A stretch of 45,248 bases of DNA from Streptomyces sp. YIM 98790 (GCF_011421595.1 NZ_WTLH01000028.1:1-45248); one strand, 5' to 3'. Shown: positions 16,781 to 24,675, counted from the first letter of the stretch. Made by a program: numbers and translations. The notes: a model not told the origin generated them from the sequence alone.

Positions 16781-16945
16781 GCCCGGTGTTCTCCCTCCCT
16801 CCGGTGACAGGCACCGGGCGGGCACCGGGCGCGAGAGCGAACGGCGTGGTCGCCACGGGTGTCCGGGCCGCGACGCGGGCCCGGGCCCTCGGTTCCCGTG
16901 CGCTCCCCGGCCGGAGGCTGCGTCCGCCCGGCGGCGGCCACTGTT

Positions 16946-16968
16946 CTACCCTGACGTGGCGGTAGAGT
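16946..16968 (+). promoter_or_regulatory. MerR-type operator/promoter of helD
   Basis: CTACCCT-GACGTG-GCGGTAG (16946-16965) with -10 TAGAGT (16963-16968). The first 13 bases are identical to the merR1 operator 15.5 kb away, and the right arm differs at two positions. The -35 region is poor (CCACTG at 19-bp spacing). The helD start is about 20 bases after the -10. Confidence 0.7.
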
Positions 16969-16990
16969 CGAGCAGAAACCCGAACCGGAG

Positions 16991-19105
16991 ATGGCCTTGG
17001 CGGACGTGCAGATCCGAGATGAAGAACAAGAACGCCGGTACCTGGCCGAGACGGTGCGGCTGCTGACGCAGGAGCTGGAGCGTCTGGCCGCCTCCATCGA
17101 CGACTCCGCGCGAACCATCCAGGAGCAGAAGGAGCACATGTGGGAGCACTGGCGTGACATGGACGGTGCCGAGAAGGCCAACTTCCGCACCGCGGTCAAC
17201 ATGTCCGTCACGCTCGGCGAGCACGCGGTGGCGACACGCGAGCGCATCGAGCGGCTTCTGCAGTCCCCCTACTTCGGGCGCGTCGACTTCCACAGGAACG
17301 GCGATGGCGGGGCCAGGGCCTACTACATCGGCGTGCACGACTTCTCCGACCCCGGGACGCAGGACATCCTGATCCACGACTGGCGGGCCCCCGTCTCCAG
17401 CCTCTACTACGACTTCGAGACCGGAGAAGCGCACTTCCAGACCCCCACGGGCACCGCCCATGGTGACATCACGGGAAAACGCCAGTACAAGATCCGGGAC
17501 GGGTGCCTGGAGTACATGTTCGAAAGCGCGCTCAACATCGGTGACGACATCCTGCAGCGGGAACTCAGCCGGTCCGCCGACGACAAGATGAAGAACATCG
17601 TGGCGACCATCCAGCGCGAGCAGAACGCCGTGATCCGCAACGAAACGGCGCGGGTGCTGATCCTGCAGGGTGTGGCCGGCTCCGGGAAGACCTCGATCGC
17701 CCTGCACCGGGTGGCATTCCTGCTCTACCGCTTCAAGGACACCCTCTCCTCCGACAACATCATGATCCTCTCGCCCAACAAGGTCTTCGGCGACTACATC
17801 GCCAACGTGCTTCCCGAACTGGGCGAGGAGCAGATCGCGGAGATCGACTTCGACACCATCGCCGGCCGATTCCTCGCCAAGGTCACCGAGTACGAGACAT
17901 TCAGCGAACAGGTGACCGGTCTTCTCGACCGCGTCGATCCGGCGGCGGCCGAACGCATGCGCCACAAGTCGACACCCGAATTCGTCACCAGCCTCGACGA
18001 GTGGATCACCTCGCGCGCCGACGCGGAATTCACCCCCGCGCAGATCGAACAGAAGAACAAGCGGCTCTCGGCCGAGCGGGTCGCCGGCCTCTTCGACGAA
18101 TCACGGGCCTTCCCCGTCTTCACCCGGCTCGACCACCTGGCCAACAGCGCCGTCCACCTGCTCAAGAGCGAAGCCCTGGACCACGGCGGCAGGTGGACGG
18201 CCGCCGACACCAACAGCGTCCGCCGGCAAGTGCGCGCCATGTTCCCCTACAAGGACGCGTTCGCCCTGTACAAGGCGTACTACAACGAGCCCGACCGCCG
18301 CGGTCTGTTCAAGCCACTGGGCCGGAAGAAGATCGAGTACGCCGACGTCTTCCCGCTGATCTACACCATGATCAGCACAGCACGGCAGGAGAGCTACAGC
18401 CATATCCGCCACCTCGTCGTCGACGAAATGCAGGACTACACACCCATCCAGTACGCGGTCCTGCGCAGACTCTTCTCCTGCAAAATGACGATCCTGGGAG
18501 ACTCCAGTCAGTCCGTCAACCCGTTCAGCTCCTCATCGCTGTCCACCATTCACAGCATCTTCCCCGAAGCCGACTGCCTGGAGCTGTGCAAGAGCTACCG
18601 CTCCACCACCGAGATCACCGACTTCGCCCAGCGCATCTCCAGAAACCACAAGCTCGTCCCCATCGAACGCCACGGCCGGCCGCCACAGATCATCGCCTGC
18701 GCGGACCAACGGGACGAGGAACAGCAGATCCTCACCCTCATCAAGGAGCACCAGCACGGCGAGCACCGGTCCCTCGGCATCGTCTGCAAGACCGTCGCCC
18801 ACGCGAAAACCCTCCACCGCGCCCTGTCGGACGCCGGCGTCGAGCTGACCTTCCTCGACTACGACAGCACGGCGTTCACCGGCGGTATCGTCATCACCTC
18901 CGCCCACATCTCCAAAGGGCTGGAGTTCGACTCCGTCATCGTCCCCCACGCGGACGACACCAATTACTCTGGCGAAATCGACAAATGCATGCTCTACATC
19001 GCCTGCACCAGAGCCATGCACGAACTCCACCTCACCCACTTCGGACCCGTATCACGCTTCCTCGAATTCGCCGGAGAGCCCCAGAGCCGCATCGCCGCGC
19101 GGTGA
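16991..19105 (+). CDS. helD: HelD-type RNA polymerase recycling helicase
   Basis: A 704-residue UvrD/Rep-fold ATPase. An N-terminal antiparallel coiled coil (about 8-90, including EEQERRYLAETVRLLTQELERL) probes the RNA polymerase channels in HelD. Then come a family-specific domain (YYIGVHDFSDP, ILIHDWRAPVSSLYYDFETGEAHFQTP), Walker A GVAGSGKT (227-234), DE box VVDEMQDYTPIQ, motif III GDSSQSV, motif IV SYRST, motif V SAHISKGLEFDSVIV and motif VI YIACTRAMHEL. The DWRAPVSSLYYD region resembles the Firmicute class more than the usual actinobacterial HelD, suggesting transfer. HelD removes stalled RNA polymerase from DNA; related proteins protect against rifamycins. Start ATG 16991, or TTG 16997 with better ribosome-site spacing. 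Confidence 0.9.
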   Translation: MALADVQIRDEEQERRYLAETVRLLTQELERLAASIDDSARTIQEQKEHMWEHWRDMDGAEKANFRTAVNMSVTLGEHAVATRERIERLLQSPYFGRVDFHRNGDGGARAYYIGVHDFSDPGTQDILIHDWRAPVSSLYYDFETGEAHFQTPTGTAHGDITGKRQYKIRDGCLEYMFESALNIGDDILQRELSRSADDKMKNIVATIQREQNAVIRNETARVLILQGVAGSGKTSIALHRVAFLLYRFKDTLSSDNIMILSPNKVFGDYIANVLPELGEEQIAEIDFDTIAGRFLAKVTEYETFSEQVTGLLDRVDPAAAERMRHKSTPEFVTSLDEWITSRADAEFTPAQIEQKNKRLSAERVAGLFDESRAFPVFTRLDHLANSAVHLLKSEALDHGGRWTAADTNSVRRQVRAMFPYKDAFALYKAYYNEPDRRGLFKPLGRKKIEYADVFPLIYTMISTARQESYSHIRHLVVDEMQDYTPIQYAVLRRLFSCKMTILGDSSQSVNPFSSSSLSTIHSIFPEADCLELCKSYRSTTEITDFAQRISRNHKLVPIERHGRPPQIIACADQRDEEQQILTLIKEHQHGEHRSLGIVCKTVAHAKTLHRALSDAGVELTFLDYDSTAFTGGIVITSAHISKGLEFDSVIVPHADDTNYSGEIDKCMLYIACTRAMHELHLTHFGPVSRFLEFAGEPQSRIAAR

Positions 19106-19212
19106 AGCCCACGAATCACGGGGAGAACCACGAGCCACCGGTCAGGCGCACCCCGGCCGGGCGGGCGACGGCAGTCCGGCCTCGGCCGCACAACGACTCC
19201 CACCGAGCGAAG

Positions 19213-19341
19213 ACGAAACCGGCGGTGGCGGTGGATCCGCGGGTGGCGGCCACCCCGTACCAGGTGCGGGATCTGCTGGATGCCGTCTCCTACGTAGGCG
19301 GCTACCGGAAGGCTCGGGGCCGTCGCTGGAGCCCCTGGTCG
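19213..19341 (+). pseudogene. Tyrosine integrase remnant
   Basis: About 40 codons encode AVDPRVAATPYQVRDLLDAVSYVGGYRKARGRRW. This matches the region just before the catalytic domain of actinomycete tyrosine integrases, which typically reads VDPRVVAS-P-QVRELL-AV-YVG...RGRRL and continues into the first catalytic Arg. Here the homology stops before the catalytic residues and no start is present. The flanking 19106-19440 holds nothing else I can support. It marks an old integration event beside the Argonaute operon. Confidence 0.6.
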
Positions 19342-19440
19342 TGCTCGGACCCGGTTGTCAGTGGTGCCGCGTAGCCTGACTGAGCAGCGGCTCGGCCGGT
19401 GGTTCGTAGCCGTGCCGCGTCCAGCCGGGAGGGTGTGGTG

Positions 19441-20934
19441 ATGGCTGATCGCAAGACCGTGACGCGCCAGACGTTCATCGGAGAGAAGGGCATCGCCCTG
19501 ATCGAGCGCCGGTGCCTGGAGATGGGCCACCTCTTTCATCCCCGGCGGGTCGATCACGGCATCGACGGGCACATCGACCTTGTGGAACCCGGCAGCGGGG
19601 CCGTTCTCAATCTGACCCTGCTGGTCCAGAGCAAGGCCCAGGACAGGCGTTTCTCCGGCGAGACGGACGACGCGTTCCACTACGTCTGCGACCAGCGCGA
19701 TCTTGATCACTGGCTGGCCGGCAACTCGCCCGTCATCCTGGTCTTCTCCCACCCCGAGAGGGACGAGGCGTGGTGGACGGAGGTCAAGGCAGCGTTCCCG
19801 GACGCGGCCAGCCGTGCCAAGCGCGTCGTGCACATCGACAAGCACACCCAGCGCTTCGACCGGGACGCAGCCCAAGCACTGCTGCATCTCGCCGTGCCCC
19901 GGACGGCGGGCCTGTACCTGCGGCCCACGCCGATCACCGAAGTGCTCACCACGAACCTGCTGCCGGTCACCGAGATGCCGCCGACGGTGCATCTGGCCCC
20001 CGCGGCATTCACCGACTACCGCGCCGCCGGCGCCGCACTGGACGCACAGGGCCAGCGCGCGTCCGGCTGGATCCTGCGGGACGGACTGGTCCTGTCGTTC
20101 CACAGTCTGCGGGATGCGCCCCTGCGGGTGCTCTGCGCCGGAGACCCTGAGCGCCACGAGACCGTCGAGTGGGCAGGCAGCGACGACCTGGACACGCAGC
20201 ACCGCTTTGCCGACCTGCTCTCCCGGACCGTCCAGGGCTCCTACCCGGACCTGCGGTGGCACAAGGACCGCAAACATATGCACTTCCGGGCGACCTCGCA
20301 CCTGGGGCCACGTAAGGCCGGCAAGGGACCGGGATCACGGGGCCGGACGGTGTTCGGACCGCACGCCTCCAAGTCCGATCCGCAGCGCGTCGGCTTCTAC
20401 CACCACGCCGCGCTGCGCACACGATTCCGGCGCCTGGGCGGAGTCTGGTACTGCCAGCTGGAGCCGGACTACTGCTTCACCACCGACGGTCACACTGAGC
20501 ACCCTTACGCTAACCGGCTGCTCGCGGGGATCAAACGCCTGGACCGGCACCCAGCCGTCCGGGGCTGGACCCGCGCGTGGGCCAACTACCTCAACCACGC
20601 CGACCTGTTCACCGAACCACGGCCCGTACAGTTCGGCGGACTCGCCACCATGACCGTTGACCGGGGGATCGACGACCGGTGGTGGGGGCCAGCCCCGTCC
20701 GGCGCCGCCACCGAGGACGACCAGGTCTCGTCCGCCGACGGTCAGGAAAGTCTGGACGCCGTGCTGGCCGCCGCGGACACGGACACCCAAGATCTTCTCA
20801 GCCTGCTCCAGGATGGCGACAGCGAGGGTGATCCCGGCGCTCCGCGACGAAGAAGCCACGGAAACAAGGCCAGGTCCGCAGGGCGACGGTCGTCCCGTCG
20901 GGGAGGATCGAACAGCGCGGGGCGAGGCCAGTGA
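19441..20934 (+). CDS. DUF4365 nuclease-APAZ protein of a short-Argonaute (SPARDA-like) system
   Basis: A 497-residue protein, ATG 19441 behind GGGAGGG. Residues 10-150 read as DUF4365, a PD-(D/E)XK-type nuclease: E15 in GEKGIALIERR, then HGIDGHIDL (D42, D46) and LLVQSKAQ (Q63-S64-K65). The remainder has APAZ-like blocks known from proteins partnering short Argonautes: GVWYCQLEPDYCFTTDGHTEHPYANRLLAGIKRL, HPAVRGWTRAWANYL and LATMTVDRGIDDRWW. The last 50 residues are a basic tail. It overlaps the Argonaute gene by four bases. In described SPARDA systems this effector is switched on by guide-target pairing in the Argonaute and degrades nucleic acid indiscriminately. Confidence 0.82.
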   Translation: MADRKTVTRQTFIGEKGIALIERRCLEMGHLFHPRRVDHGIDGHIDLVEPGSGAVLNLTLLVQSKAQDRRFSGETDDAFHYVCDQRDLDHWLAGNSPVILVFSHPERDEAWWTEVKAAFPDAASRAKRVVHIDKHTQRFDRDAAQALLHLAVPRTAGLYLRPTPITEVLTTNLLPVTEMPPTVHLAPAAFTDYRAAGAALDAQGQRASGWILRDGLVLSFHSLRDAPLRVLCAGDPERHETVEWAGSDDLDTQHRFADLLSRTVQGSYPDLRWHKDRKHMHFRATSHLGPRKAGKGPGSRGRTVFGPHASKSDPQRVGFYHHAALRTRFRRLGGVWYCQLEPDYCFTTDGHTEHPYANRLLAGIKRLDRHPAVRGWTRAWANYLNHADLFTEPRPVQFGGLATMTVDRGIDDRWWGPAPSGAATEDDQVSSADGQESLDAVLAAADTDTQDLLSLLQDGDSEGDPGAPRRRSHGNKARSAGRRSSRRGGSNSAGRGQ

Positions 20935-22382
20935 TGTACTCCGTGATCCTTGACGAGCCCGAACTGGAGTTCGGCGGCGCGGCCCGGCACATCGACCCGA
21001 GGTTCGGCATCACGAACTACGGTCCAGCCGATCTCGGCGCGGCCGATGCTCCACGGGCGATTCGTGTGGGCCTGGTCGGGCCTGCGGACCAGCTCGAGGG
21101 GCTGCGCCGGTGGCTGGAGCGCTGCCGGGAGCCGATCGCGGCCAAGGACGAGCAGTATCCGCATCTCTTCCCGGAATTCCCGGGGTGCGACACCGACCGC
21201 GGCCTGCACACCACCCTGGTCTTCAGCGACCGGAACACGCGCCCGATCAGCAGCAGGGACCTGCGCGCCATCGGGACCGCCGGCCAGCCGGCAGCCCTGA
21301 CCAGGGCCGTGAGCATCTACGCGGAAGAGATCAGGGCACTGGCCGACGAAAACCGGGTCGACGTTTTCCTGGTCGCCAGACCCGAGCAACTCGTCGAGAC
21401 GACCCGCCGAGCACCAGGCCGTCCGGACGAAACCGGTGGTCTTTCGGAGGACGCCCCTGACGATCCGCCGCCAGGCCAGTTCGCCAACTTCCACGACCTG
21501 CTCAAAGCCCGGCTGCTGAACCTGCGCCAGCCCATCCAGATCATCCGGCGCAGCACCTGGGACGAAGCCACCCGCCCTCCCGAGGGCCACAGCAGGCAGG
21601 ACGAGGCCAGCCGCGCCTGGAACCTCCACGTCGCCCTCTACTACAAGGCCGGCGGCGTCCCCTGGCGCCTCCTGCGCAGCCCCACCGATCTCACCACCTG
21701 CTACGTCGGCATCGCGTTCTACCGCAGTGACGACGGAAACGCCCTGAACACCTCCGTCGCCCAGGTCTTCAACGAACGCGGGGACGGGGTGATCGTGCGC
21801 GGAGGACCGGCACGGATCAGCCGCACCGACCGCCAGCCCCACCTGGCACGCGCCGACGCGCACGCCCTCCTGCTCCAGGCACTGGACGCCTACCGGCGCG
21901 AACACCACACAGCGCCCGCCCGCATCGTGCTGCACAAGACCTCAGCCTTCACCAGTGAGGAGACAGGCGGCTTCCAGGATGCCGCGGACGAACGGTTCAT
22001 CGACGCGCTGGAGATGAGCTGGGTGACCAGCAGCGAAGGAGCCGCCACCTTCCGCCCCGGCGACGCGCCGCCCCTGCGCGGCACCCTCGCCGTCTTCGGC
22101 GAACGCGAACTCGCGCTGTACGCCACGGGGAGCATCGAGTTCTACCGGACCTACCCCGGCATGTACATCCCGCGCCCGATCGGCATCAGACCCGTCATTG
22201 CCGCGCGGGACCCGCGAGAACTGGCGGCCGAAGTCCTCGCCCTGACCAAGATGAACTGGAACCAGACCCGCCTGGACGGACGGCTCCCCGTCACCCTGCG
22301 CACCGCCAACCAGGTCAAGTCAGTCCTGCGCTTCTGCCCGCCCGACCAGGCTGTCGCCACCCGCTACGCCCACTACATGTAA
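20931..22382 (+). CDS. Short prokaryotic Argonaute (MID-PIWI), catalytically inactive
   Basis: A 483-residue protein, the length of short Argonautes (MID and PIWI only). The PIWI part shows VALYYKAGGVPWRL (234-246), TCYVGIAFYRS (256-266), RIVLHKTSAFTSEE (331-344), LALYATGSIEFYRTYPGMYIPRPIGIR (394-420) and the end block EVLALTKMNWNQTRLDGRLPVTLR (434-457). The first catalytic Asp is replaced by Ala (A262 in VGIAF) and the third catalytic position by the HKTS loop, so it should bind guides and targets without cutting. Start GTG 20931 or ATG 20934; either overlaps the upstream stop. Short Argonautes sense invader nucleic acid and trigger a fused or paired toxic effector, here the DUF4365 protein. 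Confidence 0.9.
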   Translation: MMYSVILDEPELEFGGAARHIDPRFGITNYGPADLGAADAPRAIRVGLVGPADQLEGLRRWLERCREPIAAKDEQYPHLFPEFPGCDTDRGLHTTLVFSDRNTRPISSRDLRAIGTAGQPAALTRAVSIYAEEIRALADENRVDVFLVARPEQLVETTRRAPGRPDETGGLSEDAPDDPPPGQFANFHDLLKARLLNLRQPIQIIRRSTWDEATRPPEGHSRQDEASRAWNLHVALYYKAGGVPWRLLRSPTDLTTCYVGIAFYRSDDGNALNTSVAQVFNERGDGVIVRGGPARISRTDRQPHLARADAHALLLQALDAYRREHHTAPARIVLHKTSAFTSEETGGFQDAADERFIDALEMSWVTSSEGAATFRPGDAPPLRGTLAVFGERELALYATGSIEFYRTYPGMYIPRPIGIRPVIAARDPRELAAEVLALTKMNWNQTRLDGRLPVTLRTANQVKSVLRFCPPDQAVATRYAHYM

Positions 22383-22449
22383 GGCACACCGCAGGGCGGC
22401 TGCCGAGAAGGGCAGACATATCGGCCGCAAGCGGTAACCGGCTGACACA

Positions 22450-22672
22450 TCAGATCTTGATGACCGCGGCACGCCCGCCGCACAGCATGGTGACGTCCTC
22501 CGGATCGGAGGTCAGGATCGTGACGGGGCCGGGGGCTGCGAGGGCGGTGGCGCTGAGCATGGCGTCGATGGCGTACTTGTGGCCGTGCACGCCGGCGTCG
22601 GCCAGGAGGGGCGCGGCGTGGCGGGCGACGGCGGCTCACGCGGCGTTCGTTCCGCCCGTCCCCTGGCATGGT
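22450..22672 (-). pseudogene. PIN-domain (VapC-like) toxin remnant
   Basis: The last 60 or so codons of a PIN-domain protein: AVARHAAPLLADAGVHGHKYAIDAMLSATALAAPGPVTILTSDPEDVTMLCGGRAAVIKI-stop, with the conserved Asp of IDAM and TSDPEDV. An in-frame TGA interrupts it just upstream (GTNAA-stop-A at about 22635), and no N-terminal half or antitoxin gene is found. It is a fossil of an actinomycete VapC-type ribonuclease beside the Argonaute operon. Confidence 0.65.
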
Positions 22673-22681
22673 GATCGAGTA

Positions 22682-22735
22682 CTTGCCAGTAGGCTCAGGC
22701 AAGCCAGGTACCCTACCGTCAATCCTCCTCGGTGG
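22682..22735. other. Hairpin and half operator before the helD remnant
   Basis: CTTGCC (22682-22687)/GGCAAG (22698-22703) can form a small stem. It is followed by GGTACCCTACCG (22707-22718), containing the TACCCT left arm of the MerR-type element without a recognisable right arm. It may be a decayed copy of the helD promoter; this is weak evidence. Confidence 0.3.
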
Positions 22736-22740
22736 GGAGT

Positions 22741-22850
22741 GCGGAAATTGCGCGCTCAGAGTCTGCCGCATTCGGCTTCCTGGTCTCGCAGGGTGCGGCC
22801 GGCTCCGGGAAGACTCGCTCGCCCTGCGCGGGTGGCATTCCGATGAACAG
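22741..22850 (+). pseudogene. Remnant of a second helD-type gene (P-loop fragment)
   Basis: The DNA at 22787-22847 closely matches the Walker A region of helD at 17663-17729: the run GGCCGGCTCCGGGAAGAC is identical in both, and both end in GGGTGGCATTCC. The translation gives VSQGAAGSGKT, after which the frame slips and a TGA follows. The rest of the gene is missing. It is a duplicated, deleted copy of a HelD-family gene, now on the other side of the Argonaute operon. Confidence 0.7.
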
Positions 22851-22969
22851 TCGGATGGCGGCATGCCGGCGGCGATGGCGGTGTGTGGGAGGCGCGGGGT
22901 TCCGGTGGCTGTCCCGCCGCCCTTCGCCCGCCGGGAAGGGGCCGGGGGAAAGGGCCGGTGTGGGCTCTC

Positions 22970-24334
22970 TCACCGCGGACGGAGGTCGCGGGCCAGGCGT
23001 CCGGCGGTCTGGGTGAGGGCTTCGGTGTAGGTGGGGAACTGGGCGATGGTGTCGGCCAGTGCGGAGACCGGGATCCGGTGGCGGATGGCCAGGGCGGCGG
23101 TGTGGATCCATTCCCCGGCCTGTGGTGCGACGGTCCAGGCGCCGATCAGGGTGTGCCGGTCGGCGTCGGCGAGGAGGGCGAGGGTGCCGCGGGGGTCGGT
23201 CTCGTAGGTCCAGGGGCGGGCGATGGCCCGGGGAAGGTCGAGCTCGGCGCGTGCGGTGGTGATGCCGCCCCGACGGGCCTGGGCTTCGGTCAGGCCCACG
23301 GCGGCGATCTCGGGATCGGCGAAGACCACCCGGGGCACGGCGGTGTAGTCGGCCGCCCGGGGTCTGCCGAGGATGGCGTCGGTGACGATGCGGGCCTGGT
23401 ATTTGGCGACGTGGGTGAACATGGCGATCCCGGTCACGTCGCCGAGTGCCCACAGTCCGTCGGCCAGGCGGCCGTGCTCATCGATGGGCAGCTCGCCGTG
23501 CGGCCCGGGACGGATTCCCATGGTCTCCAGGCCGAGGCCGCCGGTGCGGGGCCTGCGTCCGGTGCCGAGGACGACGACATCGGTGGACACGGTGGTGCCG
23601 TCGCTGAGTTCGATCACCGTCTCGCCGCCGCGGCGGCGAGCGCTGCGAGCCTGGGTGCCCAGCCGCAGTTCGATGCCCTCGGCGGCCAGGTGGCCTGCGA
23701 CGCTTTCGCCGAGGCGGGGATCCTCCCGGTCGAGCAGGCGTTCGGCGCGCTGGATGATGGTGACCCGGGTGCCCATGCGGGACAGGAACTGGCCGAGTTC
23801 CACGCCGACGGCGCTTCCGCCGATCAGCACGGCGCGCCGGGGGATCTCGGTCAGGGTGGTGGCCTCCCGGTTGGTCCACACCGGTACCCGGTCCAGGCCC
23901 TCGACGGGCGGCCGGACAGGTTCCGAGCCGGTGGCGAGGATGACATGGTCGGCCGTCAGTTCCCGCCCGTCGGCCAGGACACGTCCGGGTCCGGCCAGAC
24001 GTGCGGTTCCCCTGACGACGGTGGCGCCCTGCTTGCGGTAGCCGTCCGCCTGTGCGGTGTCGTCCAGGCGGCGGATCATGTAGTCGCGGTAGTCGCGCAG
24101 CGCGGGCCAGTCCAGGGACGGGTCGCCGAGTCCGGCGGCCCGGCCGGCCGCGGCGCGGGCCTCGAGGGGCCGCAGCAGAGTCTTGGAGGGAATGCAGGCC
24201 CAGTAGGCGCACTCCCCTCCGATCAGTTCCTGTTCCACGATCGCGACGTGCCGCCCGGAGCCAAGGAGACGGGAGGCCGCGACCTCACCGCCGGGGCCCA
24301 TGCCGACCACGATTGCGTCATAGTGCTCTGTCAT
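22970..24334 (-). CDS. FAD-dependent pyridine nucleotide-disulfide oxidoreductase
   Basis: A 454-residue flavoprotein of the glutathione reductase/dihydrolipoamide dehydrogenase superfamily. FAD motif VGMGPGG (10-16), redox-active CAYWAC (C42, C47), NAD(P) motif LIGGSAVGVELGQFLSRMG, second FAD site LWALGDVTG, and a dimerisation domain. The canonical C-terminal catalytic His-Glu (HPHPTLSE) is replaced by FPTYTEAL, so ordinary thiol-disulfide exchange with a small disulfide is doubtful; related actinobacterial enzymes often reduce quinones. ATG 24334. It has no operon partner. Confidence 0.9.
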   Translation of the reverse strand: MTEHYDAIVVGMGPGGEVAASRLLGSGRHVAIVEQELIGGECAYWACIPSKTLLRPLEARAAAGRAAGLGDPSLDWPALRDYRDYMIRRLDDTAQADGYRKQGATVVRGTARLAGPGRVLADGRELTADHVILATGSEPVRPPVEGLDRVPVWTNREATTLTEIPRRAVLIGGSAVGVELGQFLSRMGTRVTIIQRAERLLDREDPRLGESVAGHLAAEGIELRLGTQARSARRRGGETVIELSDGTTVSTDVVVLGTGRRPRTGGLGLETMGIRPGPHGELPIDEHGRLADGLWALGDVTGIAMFTHVAKYQARIVTDAILGRPRAADYTAVPRVVFADPEIAAVGLTEAQARRGGITTARAELDLPRAIARPWTYETDPRGTLALLADADRHTLIGAWTVAPQAGEWIHTAALAIRHRIPVSALADTIAQFPTYTEALTQTAGRLARDLRPR

Positions 24335-24675
24335 CGCCGCTCCCTGGGTGTCCGGGCCGCCCCGCGGGCCGGGGCGGTCGCCGGCTGTGGCCGGCCCCGT
24401 CATGCACAGTGGCCGGCCCGGTCCCGGCAGGCCGCGCGGGTCCGCCGGGCCCCGCAGTTCATGGTGCCGGACCTGCCCTGCGCATGCTCGATTTTCCGGA
24501 CCGCGTTTCCCGGCGGCCGGCACCGCCGCGCTTTCGGCGGAGGCTGCGGCTGCTGCCGCCGGGCCTCATTTCCCGGTCTTCTCGGCTTTGTTTTCCGGCA
24601 ACGCGGAATGAACGGGCCCTGAGACGGCGATACGTCGGTGCCGATGGGTTACGGCCGTGGTCACAAAATCGAACA
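24335..24675. other. Intergenic region between the flavoprotein and a small-ORF leader
   Basis: About 340 bases of divergent upstream sequence. The right part (24560-24675) is AT-richer than its surroundings and probably carries the promoter of the rightward genes. No clear operator or known RNA was seen. Confidence 0.35.

Noticed and set aside
16920..16990. Rifamycin-associated element upstream of helD
   Set aside because: The known element is a GC-rich dyad centred on a CTTGCGGCAAG-like core. The dyad here is CTACCCT-N6-GCGGTAG, which matches the MerR-type sites instead.
18001..19374. Long alternative frames inside helD and other genes
   Set aside because: They are Arg/Pro-rich shadow frames produced by high-GC codon bias. 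Only the terminal integrase-like stretch after the helD stop has family resemblance.
22970..24334. Second mercuric reductase
   Set aside because: It lacks the C-terminal Cys pair and the GTCVNTGCVPSK active site (it has CAYWAC), so it belongs to another branch of the superfamily.
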